From: Mycolicibacterium palauense
Lineage (GTDB): Bacteria > Actinomycetota > Actinomycetes > Mycobacteriales > Mycobacteriaceae
NCBI RefSeq assembly: GCF_002592005.1
Contig: NZ_NVQF01000012.1
Span: 1 to 64,000 of the forward strand
DNA length: 64,000 nucleotides
Direction of reading: 5' to 3'
The translations under genes and the position numbers were made by a program. Position 1 is the first letter of the stretch. The number at the start of each line of letters is the position of its first letter. Below, one piece after another: positions 26,176 through 33,893 of the stretch. The notes under the pieces are model-generated. The model did not search any database and was not told where the DNA came from. It saw nothing but the letters and a program-made list of their open reading frames with translations.

Positions 26176-27387
26176 GTGCGCAGTACTTCCTTTGCCCGCA
26201 TGTCGCCGGCGGTCTCGGGCACCTGTGTCCCCGCATTCGAGGCCGTGCGCGCCGCCTTCACCGACAACTTCGCCGAGCGCGGCGAGGTCGGCGCGGCCGT
26301 CGCGGTGTGGGTCGACGGCGAACTGGTGGTCGACCTGTGGGGCGGTTCGGCCGACGCGACCGGACGACGCCCCTGGCGCCAGGACACCCTGGCCAGCATC
26401 TTCTCCGGCACCAAGGGACTGACCAGCACCTGCGTGCACCTGCTGGCCGACCGCGGCGAACTCGACCTCGCCGCGCCGGTGAGCCGCTACTGGCCCGAAT
26501 TCGGCCAGGCCGGCAAGCAGGACATCACCCTCCGCATGGTGATGGGTCACCGCTCCGGGGTGATCGCCCCCCGCGCGCGGATGCACTGGAGCGACACCAC
26601 CGACTGGGACTCGGTGTGCCGGGCCTTGGCGGCCGCCGAACCGTGGTGGCGTCCCGGGACCGCGCAGGGCTACCACATGGTCAGCTTCGGCTTCATCCTC
26701 GGCGAGGTGGTGCGCCGGGTCACCGGCCGCAGCCTCGGCCAGTACCTGCGCACCGAGATCGCCGAGCCGCTGGGCGCCGACATCCACATCGGGCTGCCCG
26801 CCGCCGACCACGCGCGCTGCGCGGACATGGTGGACAAGCCGCACATCCGCGACGTGCTCGCCGTCGGCCGGGCACCCGCCGACCCGGTCTCGCTGGACGA
26901 GCACCCGATGGCCGGGCTCGCCGCGGCGATGGGGTTCGTGCCCGACGACGAGCTGGGGTCCCACGACATCACCCGGTGGCGGTCGGCGGAGTTCCCCGGC
27001 ACCAACGGCCACGTCTCGGCGCGAGGCATGGCGACCTTCTACAACGCGCTGGCCCAGGGCAAGCTGCTGTCCCGGGAGTACCTGGACACCGTGCGGGAGT
27101 CCCAGGGCGGATTCGACCCCGACGTGGTGCTCGGCGCACGGGTCGCCGATCACGGCTGGGGGCTGGGGTACATGCTCAACCAGCGCGGCGTCGCCGGACC
27201 CAACCTGCGCAGCTTCGGCCACGGCGGGTCCGGTGGTTCGTTCGCGTTCGTCGATCCGGAGCACCGGATCGGCTACGCCTATGTGATGAACCGGTTCGAC
27301 GCCACCAAGTGCAATGCCGACCCGCGCTCGGTGGTGCTGTCCGACGCGGTCTACGACGTGCTGGGTGTGGCCCGCCGGGCGAGCTGA
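26176..27387 (+). CDS. lipP: Serine beta-lactamase-like esterase (LipP-type)
   Basis: 403 aa of the class C beta-lactamase/esterase family, corresponding in position and content to Rv2463 lipP. The catalytic SxxK motif is SGTK (Ser77, Lys80). A family VMGHRSGV segment, the YHMVSFGFILGEVV region and a C-terminal FGHGGSGGS (an HxG-like third motif) are present. It probably hydrolyses small esters; it is not expected to be a true beta-lactamase. GTG 26176 has GGAG 5 nt upstream; ATG 26200 gives 395 aa, closer to the M. tuberculosis length. In M. tuberculosis it follows tig directly; here about 18 kb lies between. Confidence 0.82.
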   Translation: MRSTSFARMSPAVSGTCVPAFEAVRAAFTDNFAERGEVGAAVAVWVDGELVVDLWGGSADATGRRPWRQDTLASIFSGTKGLTSTCVHLLADRGELDLAAPVSRYWPEFGQAGKQDITLRMVMGHRSGVIAPRARMHWSDTTDWDSVCRALAAAEPWWRPGTAQGYHMVSFGFILGEVVRRVTGRSLGQYLRTEIAEPLGADIHIGLPAADHARCADMVDKPHIRDVLAVGRAPADPVSLDEHPMAGLAAAMGFVPDDELGSHDITRWRSAEFPGTNGHVSARGMATFYNALAQGKLLSREYLDTVRESQGGFDPDVVLGARVADHGWGLGYMLNQRGVAGPNLRSFGHGGSGGSFAFVDPEHRIGYAYVMNRFDATKCNADPRSVVLSDAVYDVLGVARRAS

Positions 27388-27460
27388 CCCCGCACCGCTC
27401 CCCCGATCGCGCCCCGGTCGCGCCCCGATCGCGCTCGGCGAAACCACCCTTTCCTGTGGG

Positions 27461-27466
27461 TACGCT
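27461..27466 (+). promoter_or_regulatory. -10 box for a leaderless transcript
   Basis: TACGCT ends 7 nt before ATG 27474, the leaderless spacing. No Shine-Dalgarno sequence is present. Confidence 0.4.
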
Positions 27467-27473
27467 GGACGCC

Positions 27474-28253
27474 ATGAACGGCGTTCTGCTGGTCCTCATC
27501 GTCCTGGTCGTCGCGGCGATCGTGCTGGCCGTCTGGAGTTCCTCACGGGCCTCGCAGCGGCGCAACGAAGCCTCCCTGGCCGACGCCAAAGCCGACGCGC
27601 GGCGCGTCATCGACCGGCTGGGCGGGCAGGTGATCAACCTGACCGGCACCGACGACGCCTCCAAGCAGGCCCTGGCCGACGCCTCGGAACGCTTCACCGC
27701 CGCCGGCGCGCAGATCGAGCAGGCCGCCACCGCCAAGCAGGCCCTGCTGGCCAAGGAGAGCGCACTGGAGGGCCTGTACTACGTGCGGGCGGCGCGCAGC
27801 GCGATGGGCATCGACCCGGGCCCCGAGTTGGAGACCCTGGCCGGGCAACGGGCGGCCGGCAGCGTCACCGAGGACCGCCGGGTGCAGTTCGAGGGCCGCG
27901 AGATCGAGGCCTCGCCGGGGCCCTCGGCGCGCACCCCGAACTACTACCCCGGCGGCCGGGTGGCCGGCCGGCCGGTGCCCGCCGGCTGGTACTCCGAGCC
28001 GTGGTGGAAGCCGGCACTGGTCGCCGGCGCCTGGGGTCTGGGGTCGGTGCTGCTGTTCGACGCGCTGTTCTCGGGCATGCACGGCAGCGGCTACGAACAG
28101 GGTTTCGCCCAGGGCTATGACCAGGGTTTCGATCAGGGCATGGATCCGGGTGTCGACCAGAACGCCGACATGGGCGCCGATCCCGGCGGGTTCGACGGCG
28201 GCGGGTTCGACGGCGGCGGGGATTTCGGCGGGTTCGGCGACTTCGGTTTCTGA
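27474..28253 (+). CDS. Membrane-anchored coiled-coil protein with Gly/Asp-rich tail
   Basis: 259 aa. One N-terminal transmembrane helix (about 3-22) precedes a helical, probably coiled-coil region (24-110, RRNEASLADAKADARRVIDR...ASERFTAAGAQIEQAATAKQ). A second hydrophobic stretch lies near residues 175-195 (PALVAGAWGLGSVLLFDALF). The low-complexity tail has EQGFAQGYDQGFDQGMDPG and repeated GGFDGGG. I recognise it as a conserved mycobacterial type but cannot assign a function. It follows lipP by 86 bp on the same strand but has its own -10 box. Confidence 0.6.
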   Translation: MNGVLLVLIVLVVAAIVLAVWSSSRASQRRNEASLADAKADARRVIDRLGGQVINLTGTDDASKQALADASERFTAAGAQIEQAATAKQALLAKESALEGLYYVRAARSAMGIDPGPELETLAGQRAAGSVTEDRRVQFEGREIEASPGPSARTPNYYPGGRVAGRPVPAGWYSEPWWKPALVAGAWGLGSVLLFDALFSGMHGSGYEQGFAQGYDQGFDQGMDPGVDQNADMGADPGGFDGGGFDGGGDFGGFGDFGF

Positions 28254-28292
28254 GGCCCGACACATCGCAGTCGACCGCGCCGTCTCGCGGTG

Positions 28293-29165
28293 TCAGTTCC
28301 GCACGGGAGCCGCGGCGAGCCAGTCGTCGATCGCCGCGGCCACCAACGACGGCGCCTCGACCGGGGCGAGGTGGCCGACGTCGTCCAGCATCGTCAGCGG
28401 GGCGGCGCCCGGCAGGGCCCGCTGCAGCCGCAGCGCCTGCTCGGCCGGAATCCAGGGGTCGGCCCGTCCCCAGCCCAGGGCCACCGGACAGCGCACCCGG
28501 TCCAGGCGTTCGGCGATCGGGCGGGTGTGCTCGCTGCGCAGCGCGGCGATCTGGCGGTAGAAGGCGGCCTGACCACCGACCTGATCACCGCCGTCGGTCC
28601 AGGGCCCGGTGAGGGCGTCGACCCAGTCGGGCCCGAGCCGATGGCGGGCGGCTCCGCCGATGTACTCGCGGACCAGCGCCGCGTGCAGCCCGGCGGGCAG
28701 CGCCGCGAACACGGCGCCGTGCTCGGCGACGAGCCGGAAGAACGCCGACCCCCACGGTTCGAGGACGACGGGATCCCAGAGGTACATCCCGGCGTAGTCG
28801 CGGTGGTGCAGCAGGTGTGCGCCCAGCGCGACGGCGCCGCCGATGTCGTGGGCGACCACGTGGGGCCGCTGCAGACCCCAATGGTCGAGCAGCCGCGCGA
28901 ACCGGGACATCTGTGCGGCCAGGTCGACGGGCACCGCGGGGTCCTTGGGGGCGGCCCCGTAGCCGGGCATGTCCCACAGGAAGACCCGGTAGCCGGCGCC
29001 GAGCCGGGCGGCCACGTCGGCCCACACCCGCGCCGACCACGGTGTCCCGTGGCAGAACACCACGTCCCCACGTGCGCCGGGGCCGCCGAGGGTGTAGGTC
29101 ATCACCGTCGCGCCGTCGACCTCCAGGGGACGTCCCGCGGGCAGGAAGCCGATCGTCGAGTCCAT
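28293..29165 (-). CDS. Alpha/beta hydrolase with Asp nucleophile (haloalkane dehalogenase/epoxide hydrolase-like)
   Basis: 290 aa. Oxyanion segment FCHGTPWSARVW (about 37-48), nucleophile elbow VVAHDIGGAVA with Asp107 in place of Ser, and catalytic His in VGHLAPVEAP near residue 265. An Asp nucleophile points to haloalkane dehalogenase or epoxide hydrolase chemistry rather than a lipase. The substrate is unknown. It is divergent from a MerR regulator and read from a TTGACT-N19-TAGGTT promoter whose -10 ends 7 nt before the ATG, so the message should be leaderless and MerR-activated. Confidence 0.78.
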   Translation of the reverse strand: MDSTIGFLPAGRPLEVDGATVMTYTLGGPGARGDVVFCHGTPWSARVWADVAARLGAGYRVFLWDMPGYGAAPKDPAVPVDLAAQMSRFARLLDHWGLQRPHVVAHDIGGAVALGAHLLHHRDYAGMYLWDPVVLEPWGSAFFRLVAEHGAVFAALPAGLHAALVREYIGGAARHRLGPDWVDALTGPWTDGGDQVGGQAAFYRQIAALRSEHTRPIAERLDRVRCPVALGWGRADPWIPAEQALRLQRALPGAAPLTMLDDVGHLAPVEAPSLVAAAIDDWLAAAPVRN

Positions 29166-29172
29166 GCCGGCA

Positions 29173-29203
29173 AACCTAGAACTTCAGGTCCACCTGAAGT
29201 CAA
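29173..29203 (-). promoter_or_regulatory. MerR-type promoter with 19-bp spacer and operator palindrome
   Basis: On the minus strand TTGACT (29203-29198) and TAGGTT (29178-29173) are separated by exactly 19 nt, the overlong spacer typical of promoters activated by MerR-family proteins. The spacer contains the near-complete palindrome ACTTCAGGT-CC-ACCTGAAGT (29181-29200, perfect 9-bp arms). On the plus strand a GACAAT box (29219-29224) ends 6 nt before the merR start codon. Confidence 0.8.
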
Positions 29204-29230
29204 CCGCGTCGGCCGCGGGACAATCGCCGC

Positions 29231-29614
29231 ATGAGGATCGGAGAGGCCGCGCGCCGTGTCGGGGTCGCCACGCACGTGCTCAGGCACTGGGAGGAGGTCG
29301 GCGTCGTCGTACCGGACCGCAGCGCGGCGGGCCACCGCGACTACACCGACGAGCACCTGCACCGCCTGCGCATCCTGCGGGCGTGCCAGGGCGTCGGCAT
29401 GCCGCTGGCCGAGATCCGCCTGCTCCTGCACCGCGACGAGCCCGGACGGACCACGGTGATCGAGCGGCACCTGTGCGCGATCCAAGGGCGGCAGGCTCAG
29501 CTGGCGGCCGCCGAACGCTTCCTCACCCACGTGGTGGACTGCCGACACGACCTGGTCACCCGGTGCCCGGAGTGCAGCGCCTACGGCGACCCCGCAACCC
29601 CGGTCGACGGGTAG
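29231..29614 (+). CDS. MerR-family transcriptional regulator
   Basis: 127 aa. The N-terminal winged HTH starts at residue 1 (MRIGEAARRVGVATHVLRHW, with EEVGVVVPDR) and is followed by the second helix pair (YTDEHLHRLRILRACQGVGM) and a dimerisation helix (ERHLCAIQGRQAQLAAAERF). The tail contains CRHDLVTRCPEC, whose cysteines could sense metal or redox state. The adjacent 9-bp-arm palindrome in the 19-bp spacer of the divergent hydrolase promoter is its obvious operator. A plus-strand -10 box 6 nt before the ATG suggests a leaderless message. Confidence 0.85.
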   Translation: MRIGEAARRVGVATHVLRHWEEVGVVVPDRSAAGHRDYTDEHLHRLRILRACQGVGMPLAEIRLLLHRDEPGRTTVIERHLCAIQGRQAQLAAAERFLTHVVDCRHDLVTRCPECSAYGDPATPVDG

Positions 29615-29633
29615 GGGTGTCGCGGCGGCGGCC

Positions 29634-30440
29634 TCAGCGCTGACAGGTGGGGCACCAGAACAGATTGCGCCCCTCCAGCTCCTCGGTGCGCACCGCGGTG
29701 CCGCACACCCGGCACGGTTCGGCGGCGCGACGGTAGACGTAGGTGCGGGGCCGGCCCTGCCGATACGAGGGCGCGCCGTGGTCGTGTTCGGGGCGGACCA
29801 CGACGATCTTCCCGCGGCGCACCCCCACCGTCATCAGCGCCACCAGGTCGGCCCACAGCGCGTCGAACTCGGCGCCGGTGAGCGCGGTACCCGGCCGGTG
29901 CGGGTCGATACCGTGCCGGAACAGCAGCTCGCTGCGGTAGACGTTGCCGACTCCGGCGATCACCGTCTGATCCATCAGCAGCGCACCGATGGGTCTGCGC
30001 GACTTACTGATTCGTTTCCACGCCGCCTCCGGGTCGGCGTCGGGGCGCAGCGGGTCCGGCCCCAGCCGGGCCACCACGTCGGCCACCTCCGCGGCCTCTA
30101 TCACCTCGCACAGGTTGGGCCCGCGCAGGTCGGTGCCGTACTCGCCGCCGATCATGCGCATCCGGACCTGACCGACCGGATCCGGCGCGCCGGCCGACTC
30201 CGACAGCGCGAACTCGGTGAACGTCCCGTACAGCCCGAGGTGAACGTGGACCACCTTGCCGCCCTGATAGCGGTGAAACAGATGCTTGCCCCAGGCGTCG
30301 GCCTTCTGCAGCACGCGCCCGTCGACGGCGGCCGCACCGTCGGTGAACCGGCCCTGCGGGCTGCCCACCCGCACCGGGGCGCGGCCGAAGCGGCGCTGGT
30401 GCAGCCGGGCCAGCCGGTGCAGGGTGTGCCCCTCGGGCAT
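29634..30440 (-). CDS. nei2: Endonuclease VIII-type DNA glycosylase (Nei2)
   Basis: 268 aa of the Fpg/Nei family, orthologue of Rv2464c. It starts MPEGHT, exposing the catalytic Pro2-Glu3. It also has WGKHLFH (a catalytic Lys region), the H2TH segment ALLMDQTVIAGVGNVYRSEL, and a C-terminal zinc finger CRVCG...CPTCQR ending the protein. It removes oxidised pyrimidines and nicks the strand. It is separated from rpiB by 3 bp, so the pair is an operon, as in M. tuberculosis. Confidence 0.92.
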   Translation of the reverse strand: MPEGHTLHRLARLHQRRFGRAPVRVGSPQGRFTDGAAAVDGRVLQKADAWGKHLFHRYQGGKVVHVHLGLYGTFTEFALSESAGAPDPVGQVRMRMIGGEYGTDLRGPNLCEVIEAAEVADVVARLGPDPLRPDADPEAAWKRISKSRRPIGALLMDQTVIAGVGNVYRSELLFRHGIDPHRPGTALTGAEFDALWADLVALMTVGVRRGKIVVVRPEHDHGAPSYRQGRPRTYVYRRAAEPCRVCGTAVRTEELEGRNLFWCPTCQR

Positions 30441-30443
30441 CGG

Positions 30444-30917
30444 TCAGGCGCCGGGCACCGCGGGCGGCACGTGCGTCTGCTCGTACTCGGCGAGGATGTC
30501 GATGCGGCGCTGGTGCCGCGGCGCCTCGGACCACTCGGCGGCCAGGAAGGCGTCGACGATGGCCAGCGCCTCCTCCGTGGTGTGCATCCGCCCGCCGATC
30601 CCGATCAGCTGGGCGTTGTTGTGCTGGCGGGCCAGCTCGGCGGTCTCGGTGCTCCACGCCAGGGCGCAGCGCGCACCGGGCACCTTGTTCGCCGCGATCT
30701 GCTCGCCGTTGCCCGAGCCGCCCAGGACGAGGCCCAGGCTGCCGGGGTCGGCCACCGTCCTGACCGCGGCGGCGATGCAGAAGGCCGGGTAGTCGTCCTC
30801 GGCGTCGTACGTATAGGCGCCGCAGTCGATGGGCTCGTGGCCGCCGGCGGTCAGGTGTTCGATGATGGCCTGCTTGAGTTCATATCCGGCGTGGTCGGAC
30901 CCGAGGTAGACGCGCAT
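30444..30917 (-). CDS. rpiB: Ribose-5-phosphate isomerase B
   Basis: 157 aa, orthologue of Rv2465c. It interconverts ribose-5-phosphate and ribulose-5-phosphate in the pentose phosphate pathway. The family motifs are GSDHAGYELK at the N-terminus and GGSGNGEQIAANK in the middle (phosphate binding and the catalytic Glu of mycobacterial RpiB). ATG 30917 (MRVYLGSDHAG) is preferred; three extra upstream codons are possible. It is the first gene of the pair with nei2. Confidence 0.94.
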   Translation of the reverse strand: MRVYLGSDHAGYELKQAIIEHLTAGGHEPIDCGAYTYDAEDDYPAFCIAAAVRTVADPGSLGLVLGGSGNGEQIAANKVPGARCALAWSTETAELARQHNNAQLIGIGGRMHTTEEALAIVDAFLAAEWSEAPRHQRRIDILAEYEQTHVPPAVPGA

Positions 30918-30927
30918 GGCGATCACC

Positions 30928-31512
30928 CTACTGCCCGCCGGGGACCGGCCCGCGCGTCGCCACCAGCCCGTCGACCAGCAGCTCGAGCAGTCGGCGCCGC
31001 TGCTCTTCCGAGGTGGCCGCCAGCGAGATCCCCAGCAGGCCGGTCACCACGTCCTCGGCGCGGACATCGGCACGCAGGCTGCCCTCGTCGATGCCGGCCG
31101 CCAGAAGCGACTCGACGGCGCCGATGATGTCGGCGCGTGTCCGGCTCCGCGAGACCGAGCCGGAATCGAGGACCGCGCGCAGGGATTCGGCCATGCCCTG
31201 CTTGGCGGCGACGAACCGGGCGTAGCGCTCCATCCAGCGCCGCAACGCCACCACCGGCGGGTTGCGGCGCAGCAGCTCGGCGGCCGCGGCCGACACCTCG
31301 GCGAGCTCGGCGCGGTAGACCGCCTCGACGAGCGCCTCACGGTTGGGGAAATGCCGGTAGAGCGTGCCGATGCCCACGCCCGCCGACCGGGCGACGGCCT
31401 CCAGCGACACCGGCCCGTCGGCGGCGGCGAAGGCCTCGGCCGCCGTCCGCAGCAGCAGCTCGCGGTTGCGGCGGGCGTCCGCCCGGGTGGGCGCCGGCGT
31501 CGACTCGGACAA
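30928..31512 (-). CDS. TetR-family repressor divergent from an aldo/keto reductase
   Basis: 194 aa. The TetR HTH covers about residues 15-60 (ELLLRTAAEAFAAADGPVSL...SAGVGIGTLYRHFPNREALV); the ligand domain includes RRWMERYARFVAAKQGMAES. The start is a TTG at 31512, 2 bp from the nearer of two matched operators. The 81-bp gap to the divergent reductase gene holds two copies of the same inverted repeat, so autoregulation plus control of the reductase is likely. Confidence 0.87.
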   Translation of the reverse strand: MSESTPAPTRADARRNRELLLRTAAEAFAAADGPVSLEAVARSAGVGIGTLYRHFPNREALVEAVYRAELAEVSAAAAELLRRNPPVVALRRWMERYARFVAAKQGMAESLRAVLDSGSVSRSRTRADIIGAVESLLAAGIDEGSLRADVRAEDVVTGLLGISLAATSEEQRRRLLELLVDGLVATRGPVPGGQ

Positions 31513-31513
31513 A

Positions 31514-31565
31514 GCGGAGGATCCTCCGATTCTGTTACGGTGAAGGAAAGCGGAGGCTCCTCCGC
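31514..31565. promoter_or_regulatory. Twin TetR operators flanking overlapping divergent promoters
   Basis: GCGGAGG-AT-CCTCCG (31514-31528) and GCGGAGG-CT-CCTCCGC (31550-31565) are matching palindromes with centres 36 bp apart. Between them lie back-to-back -10 candidates: TACGGT (31536-31541) for the plus strand and TAACAG (31537-31532) for the minus strand. Each predicted start point falls at or beside one operator. Confidence 0.75.
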
Positions 31566-31593
31566 ATCGTCAGTATGGCACGACGGGAGCATC

Positions 31594-32526
31594 ATGGACC
31601 CCGCCCGACGCCCCGGCGGCACCGGCCGCATCGCGGGTCATGAGGTGGCCCGCATCGGTTACGGCGCAATGCAACTCGAACACGGCACCGCCCAGGAGGC
31701 CGCCGTCGTGCTGCGCCGCGCGATCGAGTGCGGCGTCGACCACCTCGACACCGCCCCCTTCTACGGCGGCGGCGAGGTCGACCGGCGCATCCGCGCCGCG
31801 CTGGCCCCCTACCGCGAGGACCTCGTGATCGTGAGCAAGGTCGGCGCCGTGCACGTTCCCGGGGGCCGGGTTCCGCTGGCCGCCGCGCAGAAGCCCGCCG
31901 AGCTGCGCGCCGCCGTGGAGAGCGAGCTCGCCGAACTGGGCCTGGACCGGATCGCGGTGGTCAATCTGCGCCGGATGGACCTGGGCCCCGGCGTGCTGGC
32001 CGAGGGCGACCAGGTCGTCGATCTCGATGACCAGCTGGCCGAGATGGTCGCGCTGCGCGACGAGGGCAAGATCGGGGCGATCGGCCTCAGCGCCGTCACC
32101 CCGCAGACGCTGCACCGGGCCCTGCCGGCCGGCATCGTGTGTGTCCAGAACGCCTACAGCCTGCTCGACCGCCGGTGCGAGGACATGCTCCGGATCTGCG
32201 CGGGCCACGGCGTCGCCTGGGTGCCGTTCTTTCCGCTGGGGTCGGCGTTCCCGGGGTTTCCCAAGGTCACCGACAACGAGGTGGTGCGCCGCATCGCCGG
32301 CGAGCTGGGCGCCACCCCCGCCCAGATCGGGTTGGCCTGGCTGCTGGCCCACTCCCCCGACATCCTGCTGATCGCCGGCACCCGCTCGCCCGCGCACCTG
32401 CGGGAGAACCTGCGCTCCGGTGACGTCGCACTGTCGCCGGCCCAGCTGGCCGCGCTCGACGCCGTCCCCGGCGCCGGGTCAGCCGACGGTGATGGCGTCG
32501 AGGCGTTCCTTGATGAAGGCCGATGA
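31594..32526 (+). CDS. Aldo/keto reductase
   Basis: 310 aa (beta/alpha)8 NAD(P)H-dependent oxidoreductase. The first catalytic residues are present in HLDTAPFYGGGEVDRRIR (Asp and Tyr), with the Lys in IVSKVGAV. The usual catalytic His position reads VVNLRRMD, so the fourth tetrad residue appears replaced. The NADPH-binding C-terminus is intact (GTRSPAHLRENL). GGGAGC precedes ATG 31594. It is controlled by the divergent TetR through twin operators. The last 48 nt overlap the convergent dioxygenase-like gene, so the final 16 codons may be a recent extension. Confidence 0.85.
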   Translation: MDPARRPGGTGRIAGHEVARIGYGAMQLEHGTAQEAAVVLRRAIECGVDHLDTAPFYGGGEVDRRIRAALAPYREDLVIVSKVGAVHVPGGRVPLAAAQKPAELRAAVESELAELGLDRIAVVNLRRMDLGPGVLAEGDQVVDLDDQLAEMVALRDEGKIGAIGLSAVTPQTLHRALPAGIVCVQNAYSLLDRRCEDMLRICAGHGVAWVPFFPLGSAFPGFPKVTDNEVVRRIAGELGATPAQIGLAWLLAHSPDILLIAGTRSPAHLRENLRSGDVALSPAQLAALDAVPGAGSADGDGVEAFLDEGR

Positions 32527-33438
32527 CGTCACCGGCGGCAGCCCCGAGACCTTGCCGACCGGCGGTTGCAGTGGTGTGACCAGCGCGTCGTGGTTGGCCT
32601 CGTAGAAGTAGATCAGCGACACCAGATCCTCCTCGGGCGCCTGCGGCTGCGGCGGCAGCACCCGGTGCCGGCCCGACGGCCAGCGCCGTCCGCTCCAGTA
32701 CTCCAGCAGGTCACCGATGTTGACCGTCAGCGCCCCCGGCTCCCACGGCGCGTCCTCCCAGCCGGCCCCCTCGGAGTAGACCTGCAGGCCGCCGGCACCG
32801 GGTTCGCGGTCGAGCACGGTCACGGTGCCGAAATCGGTGTGCGGGCCGATGCGGAACTGGCCGGGTTCGGGTTCACCGACCACGCTCACCGGCGGGTAGT
32901 GGTTGATGTTCATCGTCCACGTCGGCCGGTCCGCCAGGGTGACGAAGGGGTTGCCCGCCAGGCCGAGGGCGTGGGCGAACAACGCCAGCAGGTCGTCGGA
33001 GACCCGGCGCATCGCCGCGACGTACTCGCTGACCAGGGTCTGCAGTGCGGGCACCTCGGCCGGCCAGACGTTGGGCGCGAACCAGATCCGGTCCACCTCC
33101 GGGTCACCGGTGGCGGTCTCGGCACCCAGGCTGAAACTCTCCTTGAGATCCGGGGGCGTCTCGGTGCCCTCGGCGTAGCCGTTGGCCTCCGCGCCGGGCC
33201 CGATCCAGCCGTGGCCCCCCACCGGCACCGAGTAGCGGGCCTTGATCTCGTCGGGCAGCGCGAAGAACTCCCGGCTGGCCGCGCGCACGCGGGCCGTCAG
33301 CGCGGGGTCCACACCGTGGCCGGTGACGACGATGAAGCCGGCGCGCTGCAGACCCTCGTCCACCGCAGCGGCCACCGCGTCGGCCTCGGAACCTCCGGCG
33401 TACCAGCGTGAAATATCAACCGTGGCAATAGCACTCAT
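32479..33438 (-). CDS. Isopenicillin N synthase-family 2-oxoglutarate/Fe(II) dioxygenase
   Basis: 319 aa with the DIOX_N domain (about 5-110, GLQRAGFIVVTGHGVDPAL) and the double-stranded beta-helix core: Fe ligands His200 and Asp202 in GPHTDFGTVTVL and His258 in SGRHRV. It has no secretion signal and is probably a cytosolic oxygenase of a small molecule. It is the last gene of a permease-deaminase-oxygenase operon; its ATG overlaps the deaminase stop (TGATG at 33436-33440). The context suggests oxidation of a nucleobase or related heterocycle, which is inference only. Confidence 0.82.
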   Translation of the reverse strand: MSAIATVDISRWYAGGSEADAVAAAVDEGLQRAGFIVVTGHGVDPALTARVRAASREFFALPDEIKARYSVPVGGHGWIGPGAEANGYAEGTETPPDLKESFSLGAETATGDPEVDRIWFAPNVWPAEVPALQTLVSEYVAAMRRVSDDLLALFAHALGLAGNPFVTLADRPTWTMNINHYPPVSVVGEPEPGQFRIGPHTDFGTVTVLDREPGAGGLQVYSEGAGWEDAPWEPGALTVNIGDLLEYWSGRRWPSGRHRVLPPQPQAPEEDLVSLIYFYEANHDALVTPLQPPVGKVSGLPPVTSSAFIKERLDAITVG

Positions 33439-33893
33439 CACGAAACTCCGATGTCTTCGTTCCACAGAACCGGATTGGCGGCGATGAAGTCCGTCATCAT
33501 CGCCACGCAGCGCTCGTCGTCGAGCACGGTGACCGCCACCCCGTGCTCGGCCAGCCAGTCATGACCGCCGGTGAACGTCCGCGACTCGCCGATGACCACC
33601 GCGCCGATGTTGAACTGGCGTACCAGCCCGCTGCAGTACCAGCACGGCGAGAGCGTCGTGACCATCACGGTGGAGCGGTAGTCGCGCTGGCGTCCGGCCG
33701 CGCGGAAGGCGTCGGTCTCGGCGTGCACCGACGGGTCGTCGTCCTGCACCCTGCGGTTGTGCCCGCTGCCCAGCAGCTGCCCGTCGGCGGTGAACAGCGC
33801 CGCCCCGATCGGGATGCCGCCCTCCCCGAGGCCCTTTCGGGCCTCGTCGACGGCGACGTCGAGCATCCGGTCGAGCATCTGCTGCGCGGTCAT
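33438..33893 (-). CDS. Cytosine/nucleoside deaminase-family protein
   Basis: 151 aa zinc deaminase of the cytidine-deaminase fold. Motifs HAE (57-59) and PCWYC (83-87) provide the zinc ligands and catalytic Glu. The sequence (GLGEGGIPIGAALFTADGQLLGSGHNRR...) is close to yeast-type cytosine deaminases and guanine-deaminase-like enzymes. Start ATG 33893 overlaps the permease stop (ATGA), and its own stop overlaps the dioxygenase start, so the three are translationally coupled. The likely role is deamination of an imported nucleobase. Confidence 0.85.
   Translation of the reverse strand: MTAQQMLDRMLDVAVDEARKGLGEGGIPIGAALFTADGQLLGSGHNRRVQDDDPSVHAETDAFRAAGRQRDYRSTVMVTTLSPCWYCSGLVRQFNIGAVVIGESRTFTGGHDWLAEHGVAVTVLDDERCVAMMTDFIAANPVLWNEDIGVS

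Noticed and set aside
26176..27387. Acquired beta-lactamase resistance gene
   Set aside because: It has the SxxK esterase/class C-like fold but lies in conserved mycobacterial synteny as lipP; nothing suggests antibiotic hydrolysis or recent transfer.
25998..28253. One 751-codon fusion spanning the lipP region and the coiled-coil protein
   Set aside because: The upstream 490 codons are the out-of-frame shadow of lipP; the real protein starts at ATG 27474, behind its own -10 box.
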